64,000 bases of DNA from Segatella baroniae B14 (GTDB taxonomy: Bacteria > Bacteroidota > Bacteroidia > Bacteroidales > Bacteroidaceae), in assembly GCF_022024235.1 (NCBI RefSeq), contig NZ_CP091799.1, forward strand, positions 131,501 through 195,500, given 5' to 3'. Position numbers and translations under genes: made by a program. The notes beneath the pieces were generated by a model, which did not search any database, had not been told where the DNA came from, and saw only the letters and a list, made by a program, of their open reading frames with translations. Shown one piece after another: positions 45,471 to 54,952 of the stretch. Position 1 is the first letter of the stretch, and every line of letters begins with the position of its first letter.

Positions 45471-46605
45471 AGTTTGTTTTGTAGCAGGTTCGAGAGCAGA
45501 TTACGGCATCGTGCGTCGTTATATAGCTCTTTTAAACTTAGATGAGAATATTGATTTTGCCATTCTTGCTACTGGAGCTCTGTTATCAGAAAAGTATGGA
45601 CATGCAGAAGATCTTATCATTCAGGATGGATTTAAGATAGATTATGCCTATCAAGTACATCTTAGGAATGAAAAATTGAGTGATACAACACATGTGATGG
45701 CCGATGTTCTTGAAGCCTTTGGTGATTATTTCCAGAATCACCAATATGATTTGGTTATCATATTGGGTGATCGATATGAAATATTCTCTGTAGCAATAGC
45801 AGCAGCTATGCATCATCAGTCTATATTGCATATTCATGGAGGGGAAGTTACTTTGGCCAATTATGATGAATTCATTCGTCATAGTATTACCAAGATGAGC
45901 CGTTATCATTTTACTTCTACAGAGGAATATCGAAAACGGGTCATTCAGTTGGGTGAATCTCCTTCTACCGTTTTTAATCTAGGTGCTCTTGGTGCGGAGA
46001 ATTGTTTGTTTATAGATGAGGCTAACATCCCTGATATCATTAAGAAAATTGAGCCTAAGACTTGTTTTACAGTACTGTTTCATCCAGAAACGCTCAATGA
46101 GCAGTCTCCATGGAAACAGGTACAACAAGTCTTATCAGCAGTAGAGAGCTATATCGATAGATACGATTTTTATTTTATAGGTTCTAATGCTGATACTGGT
46201 TCAGATCAGATTCGTCAGGAGATAAAAACTTTTTGCAAGGCGCATAAAAAAGCAATGTATGTAGAAAATCTTCATCCTGATGCTTATCATGAACTTGTCA
46301 AAAAGTCTTTAGCATTGGTTGGAAATTCAAGTTCAGGAATTATAGAGGTTCCATCTCTGGGCAGCTATACCATAAACATAGGTAATCGACAAACAGGAAG
46401 GGTTAAAGGCAATAGTATCATAGATGTAGCCTGTCAGACGTCTCTAATCAAGGAAGCTCTGATGTTTGTTATTCAGCACAAAAACAAACAAATAGATACT
46501 CCATATTATCGTTCAAATTCTGCAGAGTTATACTATAAAACAACAAAAAAGATATTAGCTCATGTTAGAAATCTAAATTATAAAGATTTCTATGACATAC
46601 CATAA
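45457..46605 (+). CDS. neuC: UDP-N-acetylglucosamine 2-epimerase, hydrolysing
   Basis: 382 residues, GT-B-like epimerase. CFVAGSRADYGIVRRYI, ILGDRYEIFSVAIAA, HIHGGEVTLANYDEFIRHSITKM, and the UDP-binding GNSSSGIIEVPSLG are characteristic of NeuC. Converts UDP-GlcNAc to ManNAc, the first step of de novo sialic acid synthesis. With NeuB, NeuA and NeuD the pathway from UDP-GlcNAc to CMP-sialic acid is complete apart from general metabolism. A bacillosamine-type substrate (for legionaminic acid) would need extra genes that are not seen. Confidence 0.92.
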   Translation: MEKYKVCFVAGSRADYGIVRRYIALLNLDENIDFAILATGALLSEKYGHAEDLIIQDGFKIDYAYQVHLRNEKLSDTTHVMADVLEAFGDYFQNHQYDLVIILGDRYEIFSVAIAAAMHHQSILHIHGGEVTLANYDEFIRHSITKMSRYHFTSTEEYRKRVIQLGESPSTVFNLGALGAENCLFIDEANIPDIIKKIEPKTCFTVLFHPETLNEQSPWKQVQQVLSAVESYIDRYDFYFIGSNADTGSDQIRQEIKTFCKAHKKAMYVENLHPDAYHELVKKSLALVGNSSSGIIEVPSLGSYTINIGNRQTGRVKGNSIIDVACQTSLIKEALMFVIQHKNKQIDTPYYRSNSAELYYKTTKKILAHVRNLNYKDFYDIP

Positions 46606-46617
46606 GCAGTTGGTATT

Positions 46618-47670
46618 ATGAAATATAAAAAGAAAGATTATAATCGGGTATGTTATGTTGCTACCATATATGTACTGATGTTGTATCTGCTGTACTCTTC
46701 AGAAGATGAAATCAGACAAACTCTATTTATCATAGACCAAGGTAGTATGCCAGATAGTATTTCCGACAAACTTATAGGTCAGGCAATTATAGTTAATAAT
46801 CAAAAGTATCAAGGAAAAATCTATCAGTATCTAGTGAATCATACGCATGGAAAATTCCGAAGTAGGATAGAAGCATGGTATTGCAGAAGAACCTATGATT
46901 ATTATGTCCCAAAATTTGAAGGAGACGAAGTTGTTTTTGCTCAAGACCACCTTTATCTATCGCCTTATATTTGCGGGCGAGAATTTACATTGTTTGAGGA
47001 TAGTCCCATGAATTTTTCCGTGAGATATTCTAAGGGCGCTGATAAAAAAGAGAAACCAGCCAGTAAAAATATCAAGTTTAGAAATTATCTTTTTGGAAAG
47101 GGCTATCTTTATAAATGGGGAAATTCTCCTTTTATCAAGAAGATAATACTTACGATTGATGATCCTGCTCCTTATATTCAAGACAAACAGCGAGAGATTA
47201 TAAATATTCAAAAGATTTGGCGCAATTCTCCTGCTGAGAAACAAGCGATAATCAATCAAATTTTTGATTTAAAGGAGGAAGATATACAAAAGTTGAATAG
47301 TAAGCCAATCGTAATACTGACTCAGTCTTTGTATAAAGATATGGTTTCTACGGAAATTCATACCCAAATCTATCAAAAAATAGTGAGCAATTATCCTGCT
47401 GATCAGATTATGTTAAAAGTGCATTATCGGGATCAGTTTGATTATCGCTCGTTATTCCCGCATATTATGATATATAACAAGCCAATACCAACCCAGCTCC
47501 TGACATGGCAGGGATGGAAACCACGACGATTGGTTACTTGCTATTCGAGTGCTGTATGCGATATTGCATCTGACGCTGAAATTGATTGGTATGGAACAGA
47601 AATAAATGAAGAGTTACAAAAAAAAGAAGGTGTAGTCCAGCCTCCTTCTGGAGTGAACCTTTGTCATTAA
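46618..47670 (+). CDS. Putative GT52-type sialyltransferase
   Basis: 350 residues, no signal peptide. The C-terminal half has VILTQSLYKD (233-241) and MLKVHYRDQFDYRSLFP (265-281) with IPTQLL after it, resembling the KPHPRD..Y...IP.ELL pattern of the GT52 family (Neisseria Lst-like alpha-2,3-sialyltransferases, Glyco_transf_52). LFEDSPMNFSVRY (125-137) matches the family's EEG/EDG region. His-Tyr replaces the usual His-Pro. It directly follows neuC, 12 bases away, which supports a CMP-sialic acid donor. GT52 also contains other transferases, so the linkage is not certain. Confidence 0.65.
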   Translation: MKYKKKDYNRVCYVATIYVLMLYLLYSSEDEIRQTLFIIDQGSMPDSISDKLIGQAIIVNNQKYQGKIYQYLVNHTHGKFRSRIEAWYCRRTYDYYVPKFEGDEVVFAQDHLYLSPYICGREFTLFEDSPMNFSVRYSKGADKKEKPASKNIKFRNYLFGKGYLYKWGNSPFIKKIILTIDDPAPYIQDKQREIINIQKIWRNSPAEKQAIINQIFDLKEEDIQKLNSKPIVILTQSLYKDMVSTEIHTQIYQKIVSNYPADQIMLKVHYRDQFDYRSLFPHIMIYNKPIPTQLLTWQGWKPRRLVTCYSSAVCDIASDAEIDWYGTEINEELQKKEGVVQPPSGVNLCH

Positions 47671-47692
47671 AACATTATCAATTAGCATCAAT

Positions 47693-48775
47693 ATGAATAC
47701 AGATTATTCAAAACTCCTAACAATTGTAGTGCCAGCTTATAATGCCGAGAACGATATCGCACGCTGTCTAGATTCTTTGGTTTTAGAGCAGAAATACATG
47801 GATGAGTTAGAAGTTTTAGTTGTCAACGACGGATCAACGGATCATACGTCTGAAATAGCTCATTCTTATGAGAGGGCATACCCATGCACATTCCGTGTGA
47901 TAGATAAAGAAAATGGTAATTATGGTTCTTGTATGAATATCGGCTTATCGATGGCTCAAGGAAAATATTTCAGAACATTAGATTCTGATGATACCGTAAA
48001 GATGAGGGGACTGGTACAATTACTATTGGCGATTAAAGAAACGAAGGCCGATCTGATTGTTACAGAAAAAATAAAATATTATGAGGGTGATTCAAAGTCG
48101 ATACATTATCCTTTGCCACCTCAGGTTCCTGTAAATATTGATGTTGATAGTTCGAAGGGATTGTGGCAGATACCAAATTTAACATATAACATGGTGGTGA
48201 TGAGTATGACTTATCGTACTCAGTTGCTTAGAGATATTCATTTTCATTGGCATGAGAATATATTCTACACAGATAGTGAGTTTTGTTATTTCCCAATGAA
48301 ACATGTGCAGATTGTAAGATTTGTCGATGAGCCATTTTATGTATATTATATCGGAAAAGACGAACAGTCAACAAGTGCAGTAGGTTTACGAAGAAATTTC
48401 GACTCGTTTAAAATCATTGTAAATGATTTAGTCGATGACTATCTTACAGTAGATTACACACTCCCAATGTTTCCTATTCTAAAAAATGTTGTAGAAGAGC
48501 GGTACCTTCGCTATTTCTATATGTATATGTTGATTGATGGCTTTAAGTATCGCAAAGATATCCTTGCTGTAGATCAAAAATTAAAACAGTTACCTGGTTT
48601 ATATCATCGTGTTGCCAAGAAATTTAATTTTATAGGACATGATTACATAACACCATATCGTATGTCAGCTTATCATCCTAAATACTTGTTACTGTTATTG
48701 TATCGTAAGATAGCAATGTCTAAGACAATTAGGAATATCTTAGGAAAGGACGAAATATACGGAGGAATCGCTTAA
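47693..48775 (+). CDS. GT2 family glycosyltransferase
   Basis: 360 residues. LTIVVPAYNAENDIARCLDSL, VVNDGSTDHT, KENGNYGSCMNIGLSMAQGKYFRTLDSDD are the GT-A motifs; catalytic-side region is followed by a C-terminal helical portion. The NYGSCMNIGL variant of the usual GxSxARNxG is found in a subgroup of capsule GT2 enzymes. The stop and the next start share one base (TAATG). Confidence 0.92.
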   Translation: MNTDYSKLLTIVVPAYNAENDIARCLDSLVLEQKYMDELEVLVVNDGSTDHTSEIAHSYERAYPCTFRVIDKENGNYGSCMNIGLSMAQGKYFRTLDSDDTVKMRGLVQLLLAIKETKADLIVTEKIKYYEGDSKSIHYPLPPQVPVNIDVDSSKGLWQIPNLTYNMVVMSMTYRTQLLRDIHFHWHENIFYTDSEFCYFPMKHVQIVRFVDEPFYVYYIGKDEQSTSAVGLRRNFDSFKIIVNDLVDDYLTVDYTLPMFPILKNVVEERYLRYFYMYMLIDGFKYRKDILAVDQKLKQLPGLYHRVAKKFNFIGHDYITPYRMSAYHPKYLLLLLYRKIAMSKTIRNILGKDEIYGGIA

Positions 48776-49494
48776 TGAAAAATGTAGCTGTAATATTTGC
48801 GGGAGGAGCAGGAAAACGTATGAATACGGTTTCTCGTCCAAAACAATTTCTGGAGCTTCATGGTAAACCGATTATTATCTATACCTTGGAATTATTTGAT
48901 GTGCATCCAGATGTAGATGGCATAATTGTCGTATGTATTGAAAGCTGGATACCCTTCTTAAAGAAAATGCTGAAGAAATTTGAAATTACCAAGGTAATCG
49001 AAGTTGTCCCTGGTGGTGAAACTGGTCAGGATTCTATCTTTAATGGATTGCAATCAGCATATAAGCATTTCCCAGAAGATAGTATTGTGATGATTCATGA
49101 TGGTGTACGACCTTTAATAACAGAAAAGACGATAACAGACAATATTCTACAAGTGCAAAAAACACGTTCTTGTATTACGTGTATTCCTGCTACAGAAACT
49201 TTAGTGGTGAAACAATCGGATGATTCTATGCTCATTCCTAGTCGTAAAGATTCTTTGATTGCTAGAGCTCCACAAAGCTTTATTTTGAAAGATATTTATC
49301 ATGCTCATCTTCAAGCTCGCAAAGAAGGCAAACATGATTTTATTGACAGCTGTACCATGATGAGCTATTATGGTTATAGCATGTCAACCATTATTGGTCC
49401 TATGGAAAATATCAAGATTACGACACCAACAGATTTTTTTGTGTTTCGTGCCATGGTAGAGGTTCATGAAAACCAACAAATTTTTGGATTTTAA
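48775..49494 (+). CDS. TarI/IspD-family cytidylyltransferase (predicted alditol-phosphate activation)
   Basis: 239 residues. FAGGAGKRMNTVSRPKQFLELHGKPIIIYTLE is the CTP-binding start, MIHDGVRPLI and the C-terminal MENIKITTPTDFFV follow. The last motif and the PKQF spacing look more like TarI/Bcs1 (CDP-ribitol synthesis) and the human ISPD than the isoprenoid enzyme IspD. Location between a transferase and an SDR/LicD pair in a polysaccharide locus supports CDP-alditol formation, probably CDP-ribitol; this is inference. Confidence 0.75.
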   Translation: MKNVAVIFAGGAGKRMNTVSRPKQFLELHGKPIIIYTLELFDVHPDVDGIIVVCIESWIPFLKKMLKKFEITKVIEVVPGGETGQDSIFNGLQSAYKHFPEDSIVMIHDGVRPLITEKTITDNILQVQKTRSCITCIPATETLVVKQSDDSMLIPSRKDSLIARAPQSFILKDIYHAHLQARKEGKHDFIDSCTMMSYYGYSMSTIIGPMENIKITTPTDFFVFRAMVEVHENQQIFGF

Positions 49495-49503
49495 TTTCGT
49501 TTT

Positions 49504-50553
49504 ATGTTTAGTTATCTACATCCGATAGTTCAGAAAGACTTAGAGGAAATCGCATCATCTTCTATTCTGAATTTTAAAAAGTTAGAGAATAAGACAATAT
49601 TAGTAACGGGGGTTAATGGTATGCTCGCTACTTATATTACTTATACTTTATTATATCATATAGAACATTTTCATCAAAATATCCGCGTATTAGCATTAAC
49701 CAGAAGTATAGATAAGACTAACTGCTTATTTGAAGAATTTTTAGATAAAGATTATTTTGAAATAGTCCATCAAGATATATGTGCCCCAATAAAGTATATG
49801 GACAGAATAGATTATATATTTCACTTTGCAGGTAATGCAAGTCCATATTATATTAATCACCAACCAGTAGATATTCTTCGGTCTAATTTGGAAGGTACTT
49901 TTAATATTATGGAACTGGCCCGTAAAAATGAAAGATGCAAAGTCATTTTTGCCTCAACTCGTGAGGTATATGGCAAGGTAGATGAAGATAGTCTGTCTGA
50001 GAATTCTTTTGGTAGTCTTGATCCTTTAGATAATCGTTCGTGCTATCCTGAAAGTAAACGTGCAGCAGAAACTATTATCCGAAGTTATTTTTTACAGTAT
50101 GGCGTAGATACGACCATAGCACGTATAGCTCATAGCTATGGGCCTGGTATGAAGATTGTCAATGATGGAAGAGTGATGGCAGATTTTATAGGCAATGCTG
50201 TTCGCCATGAAAATATCGTTTTAAATAGTAGTGGCGAGGCTGTTCGTGCTTTTTTGTATCTAAGCGATGCAACAATAGCTCTATTCAAATTAGCCTTTGA
50301 TGGTCAAGCTGGTGAAGCGTATAACCTGTCAAATGAAACGGAACCTTATCCTATATACCAGGTGGCCCAGATGATTTGTGAAATTTCAAAGGATGATATC
50401 CAGGTTATTTTTTCTAAAGATAAACCGAAGGCGGGATATTGTAATTATCCACGAGTAGCATTAGACAATAGTAAAATAGCAAAACTTGGATTTTTACCTC
50501 AGGTTAATTTGAAAGAAGGACTAATACGCACTCTTAATAGTTTTGAATCATGA
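49504..50553 (+). CDS. Extended SDR: NAD-dependent sugar epimerase/dehydratase-like
   Basis: 349 residues. NAD-binding TILVTGVNGMLATYITYTLL near 30-50, FHFAGNASP, FASTREVYGK, catalytic Tyr and Lys in CYPESKRAAE, and IARIAHSYGPGM. It resembles dTDP-glucose dehydratase and UDP-glucuronate decarboxylase-type extended SDRs. In similar clusters such a gene sits between an IspD-like and a LicD gene; whether it acts on the CDP-linked polyol or on a nucleotide sugar is unknown. Overlaps LicD by 4 bases. Confidence 0.85.
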   Translation: MFSYLHPIVQKDLEEIASSSILNFKKLENKTILVTGVNGMLATYITYTLLYHIEHFHQNIRVLALTRSIDKTNCLFEEFLDKDYFEIVHQDICAPIKYMDRIDYIFHFAGNASPYYINHQPVDILRSNLEGTFNIMELARKNERCKVIFASTREVYGKVDEDSLSENSFGSLDPLDNRSCYPESKRAAETIIRSYFLQYGVDTTIARIAHSYGPGMKIVNDGRVMADFIGNAVRHENIVLNSSGEAVRAFLYLSDATIALFKLAFDGQAGEAYNLSNETEPYPIYQVAQMICEISKDDIQVIFSKDKPKAGYCNYPRVALDNSKIAKLGFLPQVNLKEGLIRTLNSFES

Positions 50554-51323
50554 AAGAAATGACATTACAAGAGCTACACGAAGTTCAATTGGCAATGCTT
50601 GATGCTGTGGATAATTACTGCCGTTTGAACCATCTTCGTTATTCCTTGGGAGGTGGAACTCTTTTAGGTGCAGTTCGTCATCACGGATATATTCCTTGGG
50701 ATGACGACATTGACATTATGATGCCACGACCTGATTATGAAAAATTTATGCGTTATTTCAAGCATGAATACTATAAACTATATGATTATAGAACAGATGA
50801 TACATGTGGTTTCTCTTTTGCAAAGTTAATAGATACACGTACAATCGTTCAAGAATATACCATAACGTACAGCGTGTTTATAGATATTTTCCCTATTGAT
50901 GGTCTCCCCGCACCAGAAGAATTACCTCTTTACCTTGAAAAGCTTAATAAACTGAAGTGTGAAATATCAGTAAGTATTCGAACAACTAGAGGTAATTGGA
51001 TTTCGAATATGTTAAAGAATATAATTAAGAAATGCTTATATCGTTCTCGAAAATCAATAGTAAAAGACTATGATGCTTTTCAACAAAAGTATAACTTTAA
51101 TACATCAAAATTTGCTGGAGCTATTGTAGGACGTTATGGTGAAAAAGAATTAATGTTTGCTGATGTTTTCAAGCATTATGTAGAATTACCATTTGAAAAC
51201 AGACAGTATCAGTGTATTGCTGATTATGATAGTTATTTAAAAAAACACTATGGTAATTATATGCAGTTGCCACCGAAAGATCAACAGGTCGCGAATCATT
51301 CTTTTAAAGCCTATTGGAAATAG
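50550..51323 (+). CDS. LicD family phosphotransferase
   Basis: 257 residues. The LicD signature YSLGGGTLLGAVRHHGYIPW followed by DDDIDIMMPR is complete (acidic nucleotidyl-transferase-fold residues). LicD proteins move phosphocholine or, in the fukutin/FKRP relatives, ribitol phosphate from a CDP carrier to a sugar. With the TarI/IspD-like gene 1.1 kb upstream the likely donor is a CDP-alditol; phosphocholine is less likely because no choline uptake or kinase gene (licA/licB) is seen. Confidence 0.88.
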   Translation: MKEMTLQELHEVQLAMLDAVDNYCRLNHLRYSLGGGTLLGAVRHHGYIPWDDDIDIMMPRPDYEKFMRYFKHEYYKLYDYRTDDTCGFSFAKLIDTRTIVQEYTITYSVFIDIFPIDGLPAPEELPLYLEKLNKLKCEISVSIRTTRGNWISNMLKNIIKKCLYRSRKSIVKDYDAFQQKYNFNTSKFAGAIVGRYGEKELMFADVFKHYVELPFENRQYQCIADYDSYLKKHYGNYMQLPPKDQQVANHSFKAYWK

Positions 51324-51329
51324 AAAATA

Positions 51330-52862
51330 ATGGAGAAAACAAACAATAGGACTATAGCAAGAAATACACTTATGCTTTATGGCCGAGCAATTTTAATGAT
51401 GATGATCGGTCTTTATACTTCTCGTGTGATTTTGAATACACTGGGTGTATCTGATTTTGGTATATATAATGCGGTAGGTGGAATTATTGCGATGTTTGGT
51501 ATCATTTCTTCTTCATTAAGCAATGCTACTTCACGAACGATAACTGTGGCCATTGGTAAAGGGGATATAAGGCAGATTAAAGCAGCTTTTGGAAATTTGA
51601 AAGTTGTTTATTATATCATGTGTTTTTTCGTCGTTTTGTTGGGTGAAACTATAGGTCTATGGTTCTTATATCATAAAATGTCGATACCTGCAGATAGAAT
51701 GGATGCTGCGTTTTGGGTACTTCAATTTACGATATTCACAACAGTCTTAAATTTTATATGTGTGCCATATAATTCAGCTATAATAGCTCACGAGCGGATG
51801 TCTGCATTTGCTTATATATCATTAATGGATGTCATTTTGAAATTATTGATATGTTTCTCGTTATCCATAATACCGTATGACAAATTGATTATTTATGGTA
51901 TGTTAATGGTAGGTGTGTGTATAATTGATAGAATAATATATGTAGTCTATTGTAATAAACGTTTTCCTGAAGTACATGCCAAACCACGTATAGATAAAGA
52001 GCAGATTAAGGATATTTTATCAATTTCCGGTTGGACTTTAAGTGGAAATTTTGCGTGGATTTTGAATACTCAAGGAATTAATCTTATATTAAATGTCTTT
52101 TTTGGTCCTATCGTTAATGCAGCTCGTGGAATAGCCCTTCAAGTGCAGGGAGTAATGGCCCAATTTGTTACTAATTTCCAAACGGCCATAAATCCACAGA
52201 TAACAAAAAGTTATGCGCAAAGCAATTTTCAGCGGATGCATGAGCTTTTGAATATGAGTAGTAAATTCTCTTATTTATTGATGTTGGTAATGAGCATACC
52301 CGTTTTGGTAGAAGCACCTGTTATATTGAAATTTTGGTTAAATCATGTACCAGAACATACCGTAGTATACCTTAGAATTATCCTAATATATTCTATATTG
52401 ACAACCTTATCTAATCCTTTATGGGTATCAGTACTAGCAACAGGTCAGCTCAAAAAATATCAAATTTATGATAATGTAATTCAGCTTCTTGTAATACCAA
52501 TATCATATCTTGTTTTTAAATATTTACAAGCAGATTCTTACTGGGTGTTTGTTATTCTACTGATATCAGAAATATTAGAAATTTTTATCCGAGTTTGGAT
52601 AGTTTTACCTTTAATACACCATCAGTACTCGAGGTATATTCGTGAGGTTATTTTACCAATAATAGGGGTAACTGTTACTGCACCTATTATTCCGCTCTTG
52701 CTAAATGGTCTCATTGGGCAAGAATTTTATAATTTTATTTTTGTATGTATCTTTTCTGTTTTATGTTCGCTCGTCTCTATTTGGCTATTCGCATTAAACC
52801 ATCATGAACGATCTTGGATTCAGAACTTCGCTAAAGAAAAGATACTTAACTATAAAAAGTAA
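51330..52862 (+). CDS. wzx: Wzx-type polysaccharide flippase
   Basis: 510 residues, about 12-14 membrane helices, MOP superfamily. IARNTLMLYGRAILMMMIGLYTSRVILNTLGVSDFGIYNAVGG is the polysaccharide biosynthesis protein N-terminus; ARGIALQVQGVMAQF lies in the middle. Moves undecaprenyl-linked repeat units across the inner membrane. Six bases after licD. Confidence 0.92.
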   Translation: MEKTNNRTIARNTLMLYGRAILMMMIGLYTSRVILNTLGVSDFGIYNAVGGIIAMFGIISSSLSNATSRTITVAIGKGDIRQIKAAFGNLKVVYYIMCFFVVLLGETIGLWFLYHKMSIPADRMDAAFWVLQFTIFTTVLNFICVPYNSAIIAHERMSAFAYISLMDVILKLLICFSLSIIPYDKLIIYGMLMVGVCIIDRIIYVVYCNKRFPEVHAKPRIDKEQIKDILSISGWTLSGNFAWILNTQGINLILNVFFGPIVNAARGIALQVQGVMAQFVTNFQTAINPQITKSYAQSNFQRMHELLNMSSKFSYLLMLVMSIPVLVEAPVILKFWLNHVPEHTVVYLRIILIYSILTTLSNPLWVSVLATGQLKKYQIYDNVIQLLVIPISYLVFKYLQADSYWVFVILLISEILEIFIRVWIVLPLIHHQYSRYIREVILPIIGVTVTAPIIPLLLNGLIGQEFYNFIFVCIFSVLCSLVSIWLFALNHHERSWIQNFAKEKILNYKK

Positions 52863-52865
52863 TTT

Positions 52866-53981
52866 ATGAATCCTAAAATTTTAGCATTGTATTTACCACA
52901 GTTTTACCCGACAATAGAAAATGATGAATGGTGGGGTAAAGGTTTTACAGAATGGACAAATGTTGCATCAGCCAAGCCGCTATTTAAAGGGCATTATCAG
53001 CCCAAAGTTCCCTCTGAACTTGGATTTTATGATCTAAGGTTGTCTGAGGTTAGAGAAAAGCAAGTCGAGCTAGCAAAAGAAGCAGGTGTGACAGCTTTTT
53101 TATATTGGCATTATTGGTTTGGGAATGGAAAACGTTTGTTATCGGATGTCTTTCAAGAAGTTCTTGATTCTGGACATCCAGATTTCCCTTTTGCTTTAGC
53201 GTGGGCAAATCATAGTTGGTATGCTAAAACATGGGATAAAAGTTCGCCAGATAAACTTCTTATGAAACAAGAATATCCTGGTGAAGAAGATGCAAGAATG
53301 CATTTTGAATTTCTGCTTAAAGCTTTTCGTGATCATCGATATTATAAAGTTGATGGCAAGCCATTTTTGTTTATATTTAGACCAGATGAAGTGCCAGTAG
53401 ATTATCTCAAAAATTTTAGACGCTGGGCTAAAGAAGCAGGATTTCAAGACCTATATATTGTGGCAAATGTCTGGTCTGAATCGGCTACTCTAGATCAGTA
53501 TAGAAAAAAAGGATATGATGCGATTACGGTAAATCGTATACTTAATGTCTTATATGATGAATATAACCAAATGCCTTTTATCAAACAATGTCTTATTCGT
53601 CTGGGAAGACTGTGGAATCAAAAATTTCGCGGAATACCAAAGGGTGCATTAGATTATAGAAAAAAATATAAAAAATTTATTCTTCCAAAAGACAAGGAAA
53701 TAGGAGTAATACCAGAAATTTTTCCGAATTGGGATCATAGTCCGCGTAGTGGGAAAACAGGAGCGAGTACGATATATTACAATTCAGAGCCAGAGTTTTT
53801 CTATAAACATGTAAAAGAGGCTTTAGATGCTATAAAAGATAAGCCGGAGTCTGATCAGATGTTAATTTTGAAATCATGGAATGAATGGGGAGAGGGTAAT
53901 TATATGGAACCCGATTTGAGATATGGACGAGGCTATATAAAAGCCTTGCGTAAGGCAATTGACGAATATTCTAATCAATAA
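52866..53981 (+). CDS. WbsX / GH99-like glycan-processing protein
   Basis: 371 residues, no signal peptide. Starts KILALYLPQFYPTIENDEWWGKGFTEWTNV, the WbsX signature, with FLYWHYWFGNGKRLL, ALAWANHSWYAKTWD and LKSWNEWGEGNYMEPD. The fold is related to GH99 endo-mannosidases, and WbsX genes occur only in O-antigen/capsule loci. The reaction is unknown; both hydrolase and transferase roles have been proposed. Confidence 0.88.
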   Translation: MNPKILALYLPQFYPTIENDEWWGKGFTEWTNVASAKPLFKGHYQPKVPSELGFYDLRLSEVREKQVELAKEAGVTAFLYWHYWFGNGKRLLSDVFQEVLDSGHPDFPFALAWANHSWYAKTWDKSSPDKLLMKQEYPGEEDARMHFEFLLKAFRDHRYYKVDGKPFLFIFRPDEVPVDYLKNFRRWAKEAGFQDLYIVANVWSESATLDQYRKKGYDAITVNRILNVLYDEYNQMPFIKQCLIRLGRLWNQKFRGIPKGALDYRKKYKKFILPKDKEIGVIPEIFPNWDHSPRSGKTGASTIYYNSEPEFFYKHVKEALDAIKDKPESDQMLILKSWNEWGEGNYMEPDLRYGRGYIKALRKAIDEYSNQ

Positions 53982-53987
53982 TCGCTT

Positions 53988-54944
53988 ATGTTATTATCTG
54001 TGATTATTCCGATGTATAATGCTGAAAATTATATTCGGCGATGTGTCGAGTCTTTGTATCAGCAGAATATTATGGATTCGGATTTTGAAGTTATCATTAT
54101 AAATGATGGTTCTATAGACCAGTCCTACCAACAGGCATGTATTTTATCAAAAGAACATGCAAATATAATCTTAATAGATAAAGAAAATGAAGGACAAAGT
54201 GTTGCAAGAAATATAGGCATTTCACGTGCGCAAGGTGATTATTTGATCTTTGTTGACTCCGATGATTATCTACAATCAGGGCAAATGGCAGAGGCTATAA
54301 AGAAATGTCAAGAGGAGCAATTGGATATTTATATGATGCAAATGAAGGTTATGCGCCCTGATGGTAGTTTGCCTACAGAACTTAGAACATGGAACTTTTC
54401 AGAGGAGGAAGTCTTTTCTGGCGAATATTTATTGTTGCATGGTTATTATCCTTCATCTGTTTGTGCAAAAATTTTTAATCGTAGTTTTGTAGAGCACTCC
54501 AATATAAGATTTATAAAAGGTATTATTCACGAAGATTCTGACTTTTGTTGGAAATTGTGTGCATTGGCAGGTCGTATAATGTTTAGAAACGTTTGGGCTT
54601 ATACATATTATTATAATTCTCAATCTACTGATAGAAAGATAAATAGAGAAAAACTGATGAAGTCTGCTTTTTCAAATGTGGTCATCTGCTCTGATTTATA
54701 TACCTTTTCTCAGTCCCGACACATTTCAGTTGCTTTGAGCATTTTTTTTCAGAAATTAGTTAATTCTATGTATTTGTCAGAGTTTTATAAACTTGCATGT
54801 AATAAGGATATTTCTTTTAATGATTTTATACAGTTTGTAAAGGAATCAAAACGCTATAAGGTATTACCTTTACATGGATGTTGTAAATCTGGGAAAGCAA
54901 GATTAGGCAAAATTTCGATTAATATTTTGTCTTTATTATTTTAA
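53988..54944 (+). CDS. GT2 family glycosyltransferase
   Basis: 318 residues. LLSVIIPMYNAENYIRRCVESL, IINDGSIDQS, NEGQSVARNIGISRAQGDYLIFVDSDDYL (DxD in VDSDD) and IHEDSDFCWKL, which carries the likely catalytic acidic pair. Capsule-type GT2. Six bases after the WbsX gene. Confidence 0.93.
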   Translation: MLLSVIIPMYNAENYIRRCVESLYQQNIMDSDFEVIIINDGSIDQSYQQACILSKEHANIILIDKENEGQSVARNIGISRAQGDYLIFVDSDDYLQSGQMAEAIKKCQEEQLDIYMMQMKVMRPDGSLPTELRTWNFSEEEVFSGEYLLLHGYYPSSVCAKIFNRSFVEHSNIRFIKGIIHEDSDFCWKLCALAGRIMFRNVWAYTYYYNSQSTDRKINREKLMKSAFSNVVICSDLYTFSQSRHISVALSIFFQKLVNSMYLSEFYKLACNKDISFNDFIQFVKESKRYKVLPLHGCCKSGKARLGKISINILSLLF

Positions 54945-54952
54945 GAAAACAA

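Noticed and set aside
48775..49494. Assignment as the isoprenoid enzyme IspD
   Set aside because: C-terminal motif and gene context fit TarI/Bcs1-type enzymes better; not excluded by sequence alone.
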